From NCBI GenBank assembly GCA_003220435.1, contig QHSL01000095.1, positions 1-42,045 of the forward strand: a stretch of 42,045 nucleotides of DNA. The letters run 5' to 3'. A program made the position numbers and the translations under genes. The DNA is from Candidatus Rokuibacteriota bacterium. Its GTDB lineage: Bacteria > Methylomirabilota > Methylomirabilia > Rokubacteriales > CSP1-6. This document shows positions 17,505 to 26,061 of this stretch, piece after piece; the stretch's first letter is position 1; each line of letters opens with the position of its first letter. The notes under the pieces are model-generated. The model worked only from the letters and a program-made list of their open reading frames with translations. It did no database searches and had not been told where the DNA came from.

Positions 17505-19202
17505 TCATTGGCGGTCGTAGACCTCCGCGACCGCCCTTCCCACGTAGGGCACTTCGGGTTCGGGCACGTCGCGTTCGGGCCCGGTCCAGCGCACGTATTG
17601 CCCAGGAAGGGGCGGACGGACGGCGGCGAAGACGGCCGGTCTGAGCCTCGGCAACAGCCGGAGCAGCAGGGGGCGGATCGTCTCGCTGATCAACCGCGGG
17701 ATCTCCCGGCGCAGGTTCTTGTTTCCGTTCATCGCAAGCAGGCTCCGCCGCATGTCCCGGCGGCGCGCGAACATTCGGGTTACCGCCTTCATCACGTCCT
17801 CACGCGCGCAATCGAAGCGCAGATTGATGAGCGCGTCGAGGTCCGGCCCCCGGTCGAACCCCTCCTGGGAGTATGGGGGGCCGATGGCGGCGCTCGCCTC
17901 CGCGGCGAGAACCCACAGTGATTCTGCGTCCTCGTCGCGATCCCGAAACAGCCGCATGAGGAGCCGGGCGCCTTCGGGGGTCGTGAAGAACCCGTTCCAC
18001 CACAAAGGCAGGAAAGCGTTGAACCAGCCAGTTACGTTGAGGTAGCGCCGCATGCACGCCTGAAAGGGGTCGTGCATGATCTCGTACTGCTCGGTGACCT
18101 CGCGCTGGGCGCGCTCCATGATCCAGAGGCCGGCCGCCTCGAGAGCCGCGACGTCGCCCGGTTTCAGGGTCCCGGCGCGCTGGCGCTCGATGATCTCCGA
18201 AATCTGGCCCACCTGAACCGTGGTCATCGAGATCCCATTGCTGTACAGCGGGTCGACCGCTCGGGCCGTGTCGCCCACAAGGAACCAGCCGTCCTCGGAG
18301 TAAATGCGCTCGCTCCGATAGAAGTAGTCGAGGTACATCTGGGTGTCCACGACTTCGCCGGAGCGGACCATTTCCGCTAGCGCCGGGTGGTCCCGATCGA
18401 CCTGAGCGAGGAAGTCCTCCATCGACAGGATCCGCCGGCCAAACAGGTCCGGCCGGTAGGTGAATCCCATCGAGCACAAATTTTCCTTGCCGATCTCGAG
18501 CGGGATCAACCAGATCCAGTAGCCGCGGCCCAGGAAGTGGTGCGTCGTCAGCCATGGATCGAACTTCCACTGGCGCCGGCGGTGCACTTCGATGTGTTCG
18601 AGGAACGGTTGGAAGTTTTGCAGCCGAAACCAGAACGTGCACCGCTGTTTTTCCGGGCGGATGTACTTCGTCACCTTCTTGCCGATCAGCCGCCTCCGGC
18701 CTGTTGCGTCGACGATCCATCGCGCACGGATCTCGACTTTCTCGCCGTTGATGGTCGCCAACACCCGGTGCTTCGCGCCGCCGGCGTTGATCTCGATCTC
18801 GTCGGCGACGCCGTGCAGCATCCGCGCGCCGAGCGCAACGGCCCGCGCGCGGCATGCGGTGTCGAATTCCTGGCGCCGCATCTGCCGGGCCTTGTGGTAC
18901 AGGATCTCCGGAGCGTGCACCGTGTACGCGCGATCCGCCGGATTGGACAGATCAAATTTGTGATAGAAGGTCAGGCCGTGCTTCAGGACCTGCATCTGGT
19001 CGAGGTGGGGGCCGAGCCCCATCTCGCGGAAGAACAGGATGCCCGGTTCGACCAGCGATTCACCGACAAGCGGCCGCTTCTCCTCGGTGGGCAGGGGTCC
19101 AAGCACGGTCACGTCGAGTCCGGGGTTCCGATGCTTCAGGTTCAGCGTGACCATCATGCCGCTGAGGCTGGAGCCCACCACCAGGACTTCGGTTTCAAGC
19201 AT
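17505..19202 (-). CDS. FAD-dependent oxidoreductase, flavin-dependent halogenase-like
   Basis: This 565-residue flavoprotein begins LETEVLVVGSSLSGMM, a Rossmann FAD motif in which the usual GxGxxG reads GSSLSG. It has GESLVEPG near residue 48, GYWIWLIPLE near residue 240 (a match to the WxWxIP motif of flavin-dependent halogenases) and FLVGDTARAVDPLYSNGI near residue 320 (FAD-contacting GD motif). The start is ATG 19202; the in-frame extension to 19274 has no coding character. It is co-directional with the class II aldolase. Family membership in the tryptophan-halogenase/geranylgeranyl-reductase-like group is good, but halogenation itself is unproven because the active-site Lys was not located with certainty. 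An alternative is a reductase or epoxidase. Confidence 0.8.
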   Translation of the reverse strand: MLETEVLVVGSSLSGMMVTLNLKHRNPGLDVTVLGPLPTEEKRPLVGESLVEPGILFFREMGLGPHLDQMQVLKHGLTFYHKFDLSNPADRAYTVHAPEILYHKARQMRRQEFDTACRARAVALGARMLHGVADEIEINAGGAKHRVLATINGEKVEIRARWIVDATGRRRLIGKKVTKYIRPEKQRCTFWFRLQNFQPFLEHIEVHRRRQWKFDPWLTTHHFLGRGYWIWLIPLEIGKENLCSMGFTYRPDLFGRRILSMEDFLAQVDRDHPALAEMVRSGEVVDTQMYLDYFYRSERIYSEDGWFLVGDTARAVDPLYSNGISMTTVQVGQISEIIERQRAGTLKPGDVAALEAAGLWIMERAQREVTEQYEIMHDPFQACMRRYLNVTGWFNAFLPLWWNGFFTTPEGARLLMRLFRDRDEDAESLWVLAAEASAAIGPPYSQEGFDRGPDLDALINLRFDCAREDVMKAVTRMFARRRDMRRSLLAMNGNKNLRREIPRLISETIRPLLLRLLPRLRPAVFAAVRPPLPGQYVRWTGPERDVPEPEVPYVGRAVAEVYDRQ

Positions 19203-19526
19203 CGGGGCTACCTCGCAGTGCACTGTCTCGGAGTTGCGTCCTATTCTTCTATCATCTGACGGAATCTCCATCAAGCCCCTACCTACCTCGAGCCCATCCG
19301 AATCACGATCGAAAACGAGTTTCAGTGAGACGCTGTCGAAAGTTTCCGTATATCCGGGAACGTGCCCGAGGAGTTGACGACCGTGGCCGCGTCGAGGAAC
19401 GGACGCAGCTGCGCAGACAGGTCGCGCAATTCGAGACCCTCACCCGCGACTGACCATCGTCGACGTGCTGTTTGCTCATCCGCGCAAGCTCTCGAGCAAG
19501 GGCGTGCTCGAGTTGAAGAGCGGCCG
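19203..19526. other. Intergenic region with a possible gene remnant
   Basis: This 324-base gap lies between two minus-strand genes. The part next to the flavoprotein holds its leader, with TGATAGAAGA (minus strand, 19246-19255), a -10-like element also seen near other genes of this window. Around 19325-19460 the minus strand reads LRDLSAQLRPFLDAATVV and then SSGTFPDIRKLS before a stop. It looks like the C-terminal end of a lost gene but I cannot name the family. Confidence 0.35.
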
Positions 19527-20861
19527 TCAGGTCGCGGCGGACGGGGCCGCGCCGCTCAGCGTGACCGGAACCGGTTCCACATCCTTCAGGTCCGCCTCGT
19601 ACCTGAGCGAACCGAGGACGAACACGGCCGCCGCGGCCAGGCAGAAGAGCGGGACCAGCGCGAGCGCGGTCTGCAGGCCGTAGGCGTCGGAGAGCGCGCC
19701 CGAGAGGACGGGGCCCGTCGCGAACCCGAACAGGTTTTGGACCACGATCACCATCGCGGCCGCGCGCGCGCGGAGGCCCGGGTGTACGACATCCATGGCG
19801 ACCGCCGCCACCGGTCCCACGCTGGCGGTCATGACGAAGCCGGCCAAAACGATCAGGAGGAACTGAGCGCCGCCCGGCGGCAAGAGCGCGAAGGCGGCGG
19901 TCAGCAGCGCCCAGGTCGTCACCGCGCACGCCGCCGGAACCCGAAGCTTGTTGCGCGGATTGACGTGGCTCAACCTGTCCGCGACGTGGGCCCACACGAT
20001 CGTCCCCACGCTGCCGACGAGGACCACGATGGCTGCCTTCATGCCGGCCTTGGACCCGGGAAGGCCGTAGGCGCGGTTCAGGAAGCTCGGCAGCCACACA
20101 TAGACCGTCGAGACCACGAACAATTGCATCGCCCCGGCGACGATGGCGGCCACGCCGGAGCGCGCCCGGAACAGCCCCGCCGCCATGCCCGAGCCCCCCG
20201 TCTGCGGGCGGGCGGTGCCCGACGCGCCGCCCGAACGGGCGCCCGCAACGTTCTTGTAATCGCGCACCGAGAGGAACAGCAGGGCAAGGACGAGGCCCGG
20301 CACACCGACGACCCCGAAGCCGGCCTGCCAGCCCCAGCGCGCCGATATCACCCCGCCCAGCACGACGCCGAGCACCGAGCCGATCGAGCCCGCCGCCAGG
20401 AACGCGCCGATCACGGTGCCGCGCAGACGCGCTGGGAAGATGGCGGACAGCAGCGCGCCGGCCGCGGGACCATACCCCGCCTCGCCGAGGCCGACGACGC
20501 TGCGCGCGGCAAAGAGCTGAGCGTAGCTGCGTGAGAACCCGCACGCGATCGTCGCCAGGCTCCAGACCGTCGCCATGACGGCGATGCTCTTGACCCGGCT
20601 CCAGCGGTCCACGATCAGAGCGATCGGGAACGTACCGAGCGCGACCGTAACGGACACCACTGAGACCAGCGCGCCGAGCTGCTTGTCCGACAGGGCCCAC
20701 TCGGCCTTCAGATAGGGGAACATCGAGACGATGACCTGACGATCGACGAAGTCGAAGACCATCAGGAGGAAGGCCATCGAAAAGACAAGCCAGGCGTGCG
20801 GCCTGGACACGAGATAGCCGTCCTGAGCCTCGACCGGCGGAACGGAATGCGCGCTCGTCAT
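19527..20861 (-). CDS. MFS transporter
   Basis: This 444-residue major facilitator protein has about 12 hydrophobic helices. The first helix starts HAWLVFSMAFLLMVFDFVDR, followed by the loop motif IVDRWSRVKSIA (motif A variant, D-R-x-x-R) and ARSVVGLGEAGYGPAAGAL, typical of sugar-acid/anion or hydroxylated aromatic-acid transporters (ACS/AAHS-like, as in SpnS-like families). A cytoplasmic loop rich in Gly/Ser/Arg separates the two halves near residue 210. It is probably an importer or exporter of an organic anion. It lies upstream of the flavoprotein and aldolase on the same strand but 324 bases away, so co-transcription is uncertain. It is divergent from the desaturase gene. Confidence 0.92.
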   Translation of the reverse strand: MTSAHSVPPVEAQDGYLVSRPHAWLVFSMAFLLMVFDFVDRQVIVSMFPYLKAEWALSDKQLGALVSVVSVTVALGTFPIALIVDRWSRVKSIAVMATVWSLATIACGFSRSYAQLFAARSVVGLGEAGYGPAAGALLSAIFPARLRGTVIGAFLAAGSIGSVLGVVLGGVISARWGWQAGFGVVGVPGLVLALLFLSVRDYKNVAGARSGGASGTARPQTGGSGMAAGLFRARSGVAAIVAGAMQLFVVSTVYVWLPSFLNRAYGLPGSKAGMKAAIVVLVGSVGTIVWAHVADRLSHVNPRNKLRVPAACAVTTWALLTAAFALLPPGGAQFLLIVLAGFVMTASVGPVAAVAMDVVHPGLRARAAAMVIVVQNLFGFATGPVLSGALSDAYGLQTALALVPLFCLAAAAVFVLGSLRYEADLKDVEPVPVTLSGAAPSAAT

Positions 20862-20961
20862 GGCTCGCGACTATAGTACGGGTCGCGAGGCGCAGGCCGA
20901 GCGACACTCATTCACGCACCGCTCGACAAACCCACCGGCAACGTGATAACTAAGACCACTT
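20862..20961. promoter_or_regulatory. Divergent promoter region between MFS and desaturase genes, possibly leaderless on both sides
   Basis: On the minus strand, TATAGT ends eight bases before the MFS ATG. On the plus strand, GTGATAACT (from 20943) ends about ten bases before the desaturase ATG at 20962. Neither start codon has a good purine-rich ribosome site. A -10 box this close to the ATG would start transcription at or near the start codon, giving leaderless messages. No clear -35 is seen for either, so this is a candidate only. Confidence 0.35.
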
Positions 20962-21933
20962 ATGAGTGCGCCGACCGTCGAGCCCCTGCATCCGCACTCT
21001 TTCCAGGGCCGAATTCCTGACCGCCTACCGATCCAGGTCATGCGGGAGCTGTCCGTCCTGCAGCCTGGTAAAGCCGTGGCGGCTATTGCGATCGAGTGGG
21101 TGGGCATTCTGGCGGCGATCGCGCTGTGTGAGGCGGTATGGCATCCACTCGTGTATGCCTGCGTCGTCGTGTGGCTTGGGGCGCGCCAGCATGCCCTGAC
21201 CGTGCTGGGACACGACGCGGCGCACTTCCGCCTGCTGCCCAACCGACAGTGGAACGATTGGGTTGCCAATCTGACGACGCAGTGGCCCACCTTTGTGACC
21301 GTTGAAGGTTTCCGCCTCTACCACGGCGAGCATCATCGCTTCACCGGCACCGCCGCCGATGGCAACCGCACGATCTGGAAGACGCACACGGCCGATGGGC
21401 ACATGAGCGCGGAATGGACGTATCCCAAGACGTCCCTGGCACTGGGGCTGAAGATCCTGCGCCGCGCCGTCTTTGTCACCGGTTTGTATTGGATCCTGCG
21501 TGGCATGGTCGGAATGGTGGTCCTCCGGCGTTCCTGGTGGCAAGTCATTGCCCGTCTGAGCTTTTATGGCGTGTGTGTCGGGGGGCTGGCCGCCGCCGGT
21601 CTGCTCCAGGGTTTCTGGCTCTACTGGCTTGTGCCGTACTGCACCTGGCATATGGCCTGTCAGTACATCCGGCTGATCTGTGAGCACAGCGCGGTACACG
21701 GCACTGACCCGGCCTATATGCTGACGCGCACCACACTCGCCCGCTGGTGGGAGCGCTGGCTCATCGTGCCGCGCAACATTCACTACCATATCGAGCACCA
21801 CTGGTACCCGAGCGTGCCGTTCTACAAGCTCCCAGCCCTGCACGCCCATCTGATGGCGCAGCCGGAATTCCGCAAGCACGCCGTAGTCACCACCTCGGTA
21901 CTCGGTTCTCTCCGGCAGTGCATCGCCAGATGA
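20962..21933 (+). CDS. Membrane fatty acid desaturase
   Basis: This 323-residue di-iron membrane desaturase or hydroxylase carries all three His clusters: HDAAH near residue 90, YHGEHHR near residue 118 and HYHIEHHWYP near residue 275. Hydrophobic helices lie around residues 38-75, 165-190 and 195-225. The length and His spacing match the FA_desaturase family, whose members insert a double bond or hydroxyl in an acyl chain at the membrane. The ATG at 20962 has no clear ribosome site. It is the first gene of a plus-strand group with the FMO-like, DarA-like and P450-like sequences. Acyl or polyene/carotenoid substrates are both possible. Confidence 0.92.
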   Translation: MSAPTVEPLHPHSFQGRIPDRLPIQVMRELSVLQPGKAVAAIAIEWVGILAAIALCEAVWHPLVYACVVVWLGARQHALTVLGHDAAHFRLLPNRQWNDWVANLTTQWPTFVTVEGFRLYHGEHHRFTGTAADGNRTIWKTHTADGHMSAEWTYPKTSLALGLKILRRAVFVTGLYWILRGMVGMVVLRRSWWQVIARLSFYGVCVGGLAAAGLLQGFWLYWLVPYCTWHMACQYIRLICEHSAVHGTDPAYMLTRTTLARWWERWLIVPRNIHYHIEHHWYPSVPFYKLPALHAHLMAQPEFRKHAVVTTSVLGSLRQCIAR

Positions 21934-21952
21934 GTGATCGAATCGCTCACTC
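21932..21952 (+). terminator. Hairpin at the end of the desaturase gene
   Basis: The sequence GAGTGATCG-AAT-CGCTCACTC forms a nine-base stem with one mismatch and a three-base loop. It overlaps the desaturase stop codon. No T-tract follows, so it could be a terminator-like or mRNA-stabilising structure, not a classical rho-independent terminator. Confidence 0.4.
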
Positions 21953-22055
21953 GGCCCGTGCAGGCGCGGCCGGCGGAGCGTGATCGTCCCGTTGCTCAGG
22001 CTGAGCCGCCGCGGTTTCCGGAAGACTGGATTTCCCTACACTCCAAAGGAACGTC

Positions 22056-23946
22056 GTGCAAGAGACGAGCGTTGACGTATGCATTGTTGGCGCCGGCTGG
22101 TGCGGCATCTACGCGACAAAACACATGGTCGAATACGGGCTGAGCTGCCTCTGCGTGGATGAGCGGTCTCACACCGGTGGCCTCTGGAAGTTCGATGATC
22201 GCAAAGAGACTGTAAGTATCGCCGACTTTACCTGGACCTCCACTCCCAGGGCGTTCACCGAGGCCTCAGATTTCCCCTGGCCTGCCGACGCGGGCTATTA
22301 CGTGCACGCGAATACGCTCTTTGCGTGGCTGCAGGATTACATCGATCATTTTGGCATCCGGGATCGGTTCAGGCTGCAACACCGTGTCATCGAGTGCCGG
22401 AAGGAACAAGACCACGGCCGGGATGCGCGATGGATCACTGAAGTCGAAACATCCGACGGCGTTCGATCCCGGTTCCTCAGCAAATTTCTGGTGATTGCCT
22501 CAGGCCTGAACCACCGTCGCGTAGATTTTCGCGAGTCGGATCGGTTCAAGGGATTCAGCGGCACGTTCTTACACAGCAGCGCAGTAAAACGGGTGGTCGA
22601 CGCGGATGGCACCTCGATGTTCGACGGCAAAACCGTTGTGGCCTACGGGGGCGGCGAGAACGCCACGGATCTGGCCTACAAGATCTCCGGGCACACCGAC
22701 CGCTTCTTTATGTGCGTGCCCAGGGGACAGTGGATGCAGAATCGCTGCTTTCTTTCCCGGCGGATGCTGTGGGCGTTTAGCGGTTGGAACGGCCTGTTCC
22801 TCGAGACCATGAACGGTCGGGGCGGCAGCGGTCAGACGGCCTGGACACCCACCAGCCCTGTCTATCGGTCGTTTGGCAACAAGGCGGATCTGATCTACCA
22901 CGCCCTGGCGGCCGGGCGAATTATTGCCAAACGCGATGTGGCGCAGGCCCAGGACGACATCGTCGAATTCACCGACGGAAGCCGGACCCGTGCCGACATA
23001 ATTTTGATGTGCACCGGCTTTGCGCCGGATTTGACTATCCTCAACGGGCGAAACTTGAAAAACCCCAGGGATTGGTATCATCAGTGCCTGGACGTCGAGG
23101 ATCCCACGCTACGTCCGCCCGGTACAGGGCTCCATCCCGCAGCTGGCCGAGATGCAATGCCACTATATCGGCATGGTGTGGACGAATCAGGTGGCGCTGC
23201 CCGGCCCCGAAGCGCGACGAGAGCGACAACAGACCGACCAAACACACTGGGAGCGTTATTTTCGCTTCACAAGCAATCGCCTCAAAGGGCTCGTCGATGG
23301 CCGGCTCTATATGAACCACCTTGGCGAGGCTCTTGGTTGGCGCTTTTCACTGCCTCAGGTGCTCCTCAAGTACGGGCCGCGGGTTGCATGGAAGGCGTTG
23401 TGGGCACCCGCGACAATCCACTTGAACTACGCCATGCATCCGCAGAAGGCGGCGCTTTTCAAGAAGCACGTCGAGGCTCAGTACATCACTTCGAACGGGC
23501 TTCCAGCGTTGAACCTGCTCTTTCTGCCCTATGATTTGATCTACTATCAGATTTTGCGCCTGGTCTGGTGGTACCGTGAGCACTTCCATCCCTTCTATCG
23601 CGACCCCATTCCCCCGCGTCTGCGTGGCAAACCGTCCCGGTTCGAGCGTTTTTGGGTGGGACGGATCTGGGAGGCAATGGCGTTTGCCACCATCATTGCG
23701 ATTGTCACGGGCTGGAACACCAGATCGTTCCTCCTTGGCTGGCTTGCCGTCGGCGCTCTTGCTTTGACCTACCGACAAACTGCAGTCACGCTTTTTTCCG
23801 GCCTGAAAAAAATCCAGCAACAGCGAGCCGTCCACAAAAGTCTAAAAAACAAAACGGCGTTTCGGAGAGCGATGTTGCCGGTGGCGATGCGAATGCTGGG
23901 GCTCCTTGCGATTGGCTGGGGATCCGTCTTCTGGATCCTTTTTTGA
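22056..23946 (+). pseudogene. FMO-type flavin-containing monooxygenase with long C-terminal extension, frameshifted near 23105
   Basis: Read through one frame change, this encodes about 630 residues. The N-terminal part (start GTG 22056, after AAAGGA) has the FAD motif CIVGAGWCGIYATKH, then FSGTFLHSS (the FxGxxxHS FMO-type fingerprint) and the second nucleotide fold AYGGGENATDLAY. The frame is good to YHQCLDVEDPTL and continues one frame on as YVRPVQGSIPQLAEMQCHY to the stop at 23944-23946. The late part has conserved-looking aromatic stretches and two hydrophobic helices near the end. The shift (net +1 base, or -2) may be a real mutation or an assembly error. The gene would oxygenate a heteroatom or ketone. 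The 3' end is AT-rich (about 47% GC in 23761-23820 by hand count), unlike the next gene. Confidence 0.8.
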
Positions 23947-23956
23947 TCGAGGTGGC

Positions 23957-24871
23957 ATGACCGCACGACCCCGGGGTGAGGCAGGCATGAAGCGCGTTCT
24001 GCTGGTCTGTTACAGCCAGAGCGGCCAGCTTCGTCGCTGCGCCGACACGCTCGTCGCGCCGATGAGAGAGGCCGGCTGCGAGGTCGACGTGGTGGTGCCG
24101 CAGCCGAAGACTCCCTACCCGTGGCCGTGGGGGTTCTCGGGCTTTCTTTCGGTGTTCCCCGAGTGCGTGAAGGGGACCCCGCCCGAGATGGTGCCCGAGT
24201 CGCTGCAGGCGCCCCAAGAGCAGTACGACCTCGTCGTGCTCGCGTACCAGGTCTGGTACCTCGCTCCGGCGCTGCCGATCGTCGGGTGGCTGCAGAGCGG
24301 GGCCGCGAAGGTGCTCAACGACACGCCGGTGGTGGCGCTGTGCGCGTGCCGCAACATGTGGCAGCGCGCGTTCGTCGCGCTGAAGAAGCTGGTGAGCGCG
24401 AAGGGCGGCCGCCTCATCGACCACGTGGTGCGCGAAGACTCGGGGCCGGCATGGGCGACGTTCTGGTCCACGCCGCGCTGGGTGGTGACCGGCGACAAGG
24501 TTGGCGCCACTGGCCTCTTGCCTCCCGCGGGAGTCAACGACGCCGACATTGCGACGCTCGCCCAGCCCGGAGCGCAGCTCGCCGCGGCGCTGACCGCCGG
24601 CGCGCTCGGCGGCTCGGTGCTCAACGGCAGCGAGGCTCCCATCAAGCGGGAGTTCGTCATTCCCGAGCTGGTGGCCCGCTTCTTCTTCGAGCGGTGGGCG
24701 TCGGTCATCGCGGGCAGCGCCGGCCGCAGCCGCTGGTGGCTCTCGCGCGCCTTCTTTTTCTCACTGTGCTCATCAGTGCCGCTGTTGATCCCCGCGGCCG
24801 TGTTCGCGCTCGTCATTCGGCTCTTCGCGAGAGGCTGGTTCCAGGGCAAGGTGGACGAGCTGACGGCATGA
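23957..24871 (+). CDS. Dialkylresorcinol condensing enzyme-like protein (DarA-like, flavodoxin-like N-terminus)
   Basis: This 304-residue protein starts VLLVCYSQSGQLRRCAD, a flavodoxin-like phosphate-binding loop (YSQSGQ). PYPWPWGFSGFLSVFPE, VVLAYQVWYLAPALP and CACRNMWQRA are features I recognise from proteins annotated as dialkylresorcinol condensing enzyme DarA. A C-terminal hydrophobic helix (around residues 270-292) probably anchors it to the membrane. Start options are ATG 23957 (preceded by GAGGTGGC) or ATG 23987; the family alignment favours the latter, the ribosome site the former. No DarB ketosynthase or acyl carrier protein is adjacent. It lies ten bases after the FMO gene, so the two are probably co-transcribed, and its stop overlaps an ATG that opens the P450 relic. 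Confidence 0.75.
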   Translation: MTARPRGEAGMKRVLLVCYSQSGQLRRCADTLVAPMREAGCEVDVVVPQPKTPYPWPWGFSGFLSVFPECVKGTPPEMVPESLQAPQEQYDLVVLAYQVWYLAPALPIVGWLQSGAAKVLNDTPVVALCACRNMWQRAFVALKKLVSAKGGRLIDHVVREDSGPAWATFWSTPRWVVTGDKVGATGLLPPAGVNDADIATLAQPGAQLAAALTAGALGGSVLNGSEAPIKREFVIPELVARFFFERWASVIAGSAGRSRWWLSRAFFFSLCSSVPLLIPAAVFALVIRLFARGWFQGKVDELTA

Positions 24872-25848
24872 CGATGGCTGCATACACGTTGCTCTTCCGA
24901 GACCCGCCCGAACACACCCGGCTGCGCGCACTCCTGAGCGACGGCTTCACTTCAGTTCACGCACGGTCTCGCGGCTGCGGCCGCGCGTCGAGCAAATCGT
25001 CACCGAGCTCCTCGACCGGGTCCAGGGAACGGGGGCCATGGAGGTCCTCGCCGACTTCGCCTACCCGCTTTCCGTGACGGTGATCTCCGAGCTGCTCGGC
25101 GTCCCGCCGGATGATCACGACTTGATCAAGGGGTGGACGAAGGACATCGAGTTCGGCCTGGAGGCCGTCGGGTCCCCGCATCGTGCGTCTGTCGTGGCGA
25201 GCGGCCGGATCGCCCAAAGGGCGCTCGCCGACTATTTCCGTGGGCTGGTCGCCGAGCGGCGCCGCCATCCCCAGACCGATCTCCTGAGTGTGATCGCGGC
25301 CGACGAGCGAGGCGACGGGCTCACCGAGGGAGAGCTCGTAGGCACGTGCGGCATCCTCTATATGGCCGGCCACGAGACGACGTTCAATCTGATCGGCAAC
25401 GGCCTCTTGGCCTTCCTCCGCCAACCCCGCCGAGCTCGAGCGGATCCGCGCCAATCCGGGGCTGGTCCCGAGCGCAGTCGAGGAGCTGGCGCGCTTCGAC
25501 GGGCCCATTCTCCGCACGTCGCGGATCGCGCAGGCGGATGCGGACATCGATGGCCACCAGATCGCCAGGGACGACATGGTCGTCTTGCTCCTCGGGGCGG
25601 CCAACCGCGATCCCGCGCGGTTTCCCGATCCCGACCGTCTCGACGTCGCGCGCCCAGAAAATCGCCACATTGCCTTTGGCTCCGGCATCCACTTCTGCCT
25701 CGGGGCTCCGCTTGCGCGAATCGAAGTGCAGGCGACCCTCGACGTCCTGCTGCCACGCGTGCCCGGCCTGGCGCTCGCGACCAAGAACCCCGAGAGGCGT
25801 GCGTCCCAGTTGGGACGCGCTCTCAAAGCGCTTCCAGTCACCCTGTGA
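24868..25848 (+). pseudogene. Cytochrome P450, N-terminally truncated and twice frameshifted
   Basis: The P450 landmarks are present in order but spread over two reading frames: DPPEHTRLRALL near 24900, then after a frame change near 24950 RTVSRLRPRVEQIVTELL, the I-helix AGHETT near 25370, a second change near 25425, and finally the heme-binding FGSGIHFCLGAPLAR near 25670-25720 with a normal C-terminus. The first 70-80 residues expected before DPPEHTRLR are absent. The beginning overlaps the DarA-like stop (ATGA, 24868). It is best read as a decaying CYP107-like bacterial P450, unless two assembly errors coincide. Sequence quality is similar to neighbours in GC content. Confidence 0.85.
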
Positions 25849-26061
25849 GGAAGAGGGACGAGACGTTTCGACCCCGCGGAATGCGGTGATGCCGCTACTC
25901 CAGTTCTTCGAGCGCGAACCACCGCCCGCGCGCGACCACTGAGACCCCACCCGACCACACGGACTTCGAGGATTCACCTGAAGAGAGTTCTGTCGTGATA
26001 GGATCGGCGTCGCGTAACGAACCCACGGTGGAGGCCGTCGACTAACAGGAGAGCCCACACC

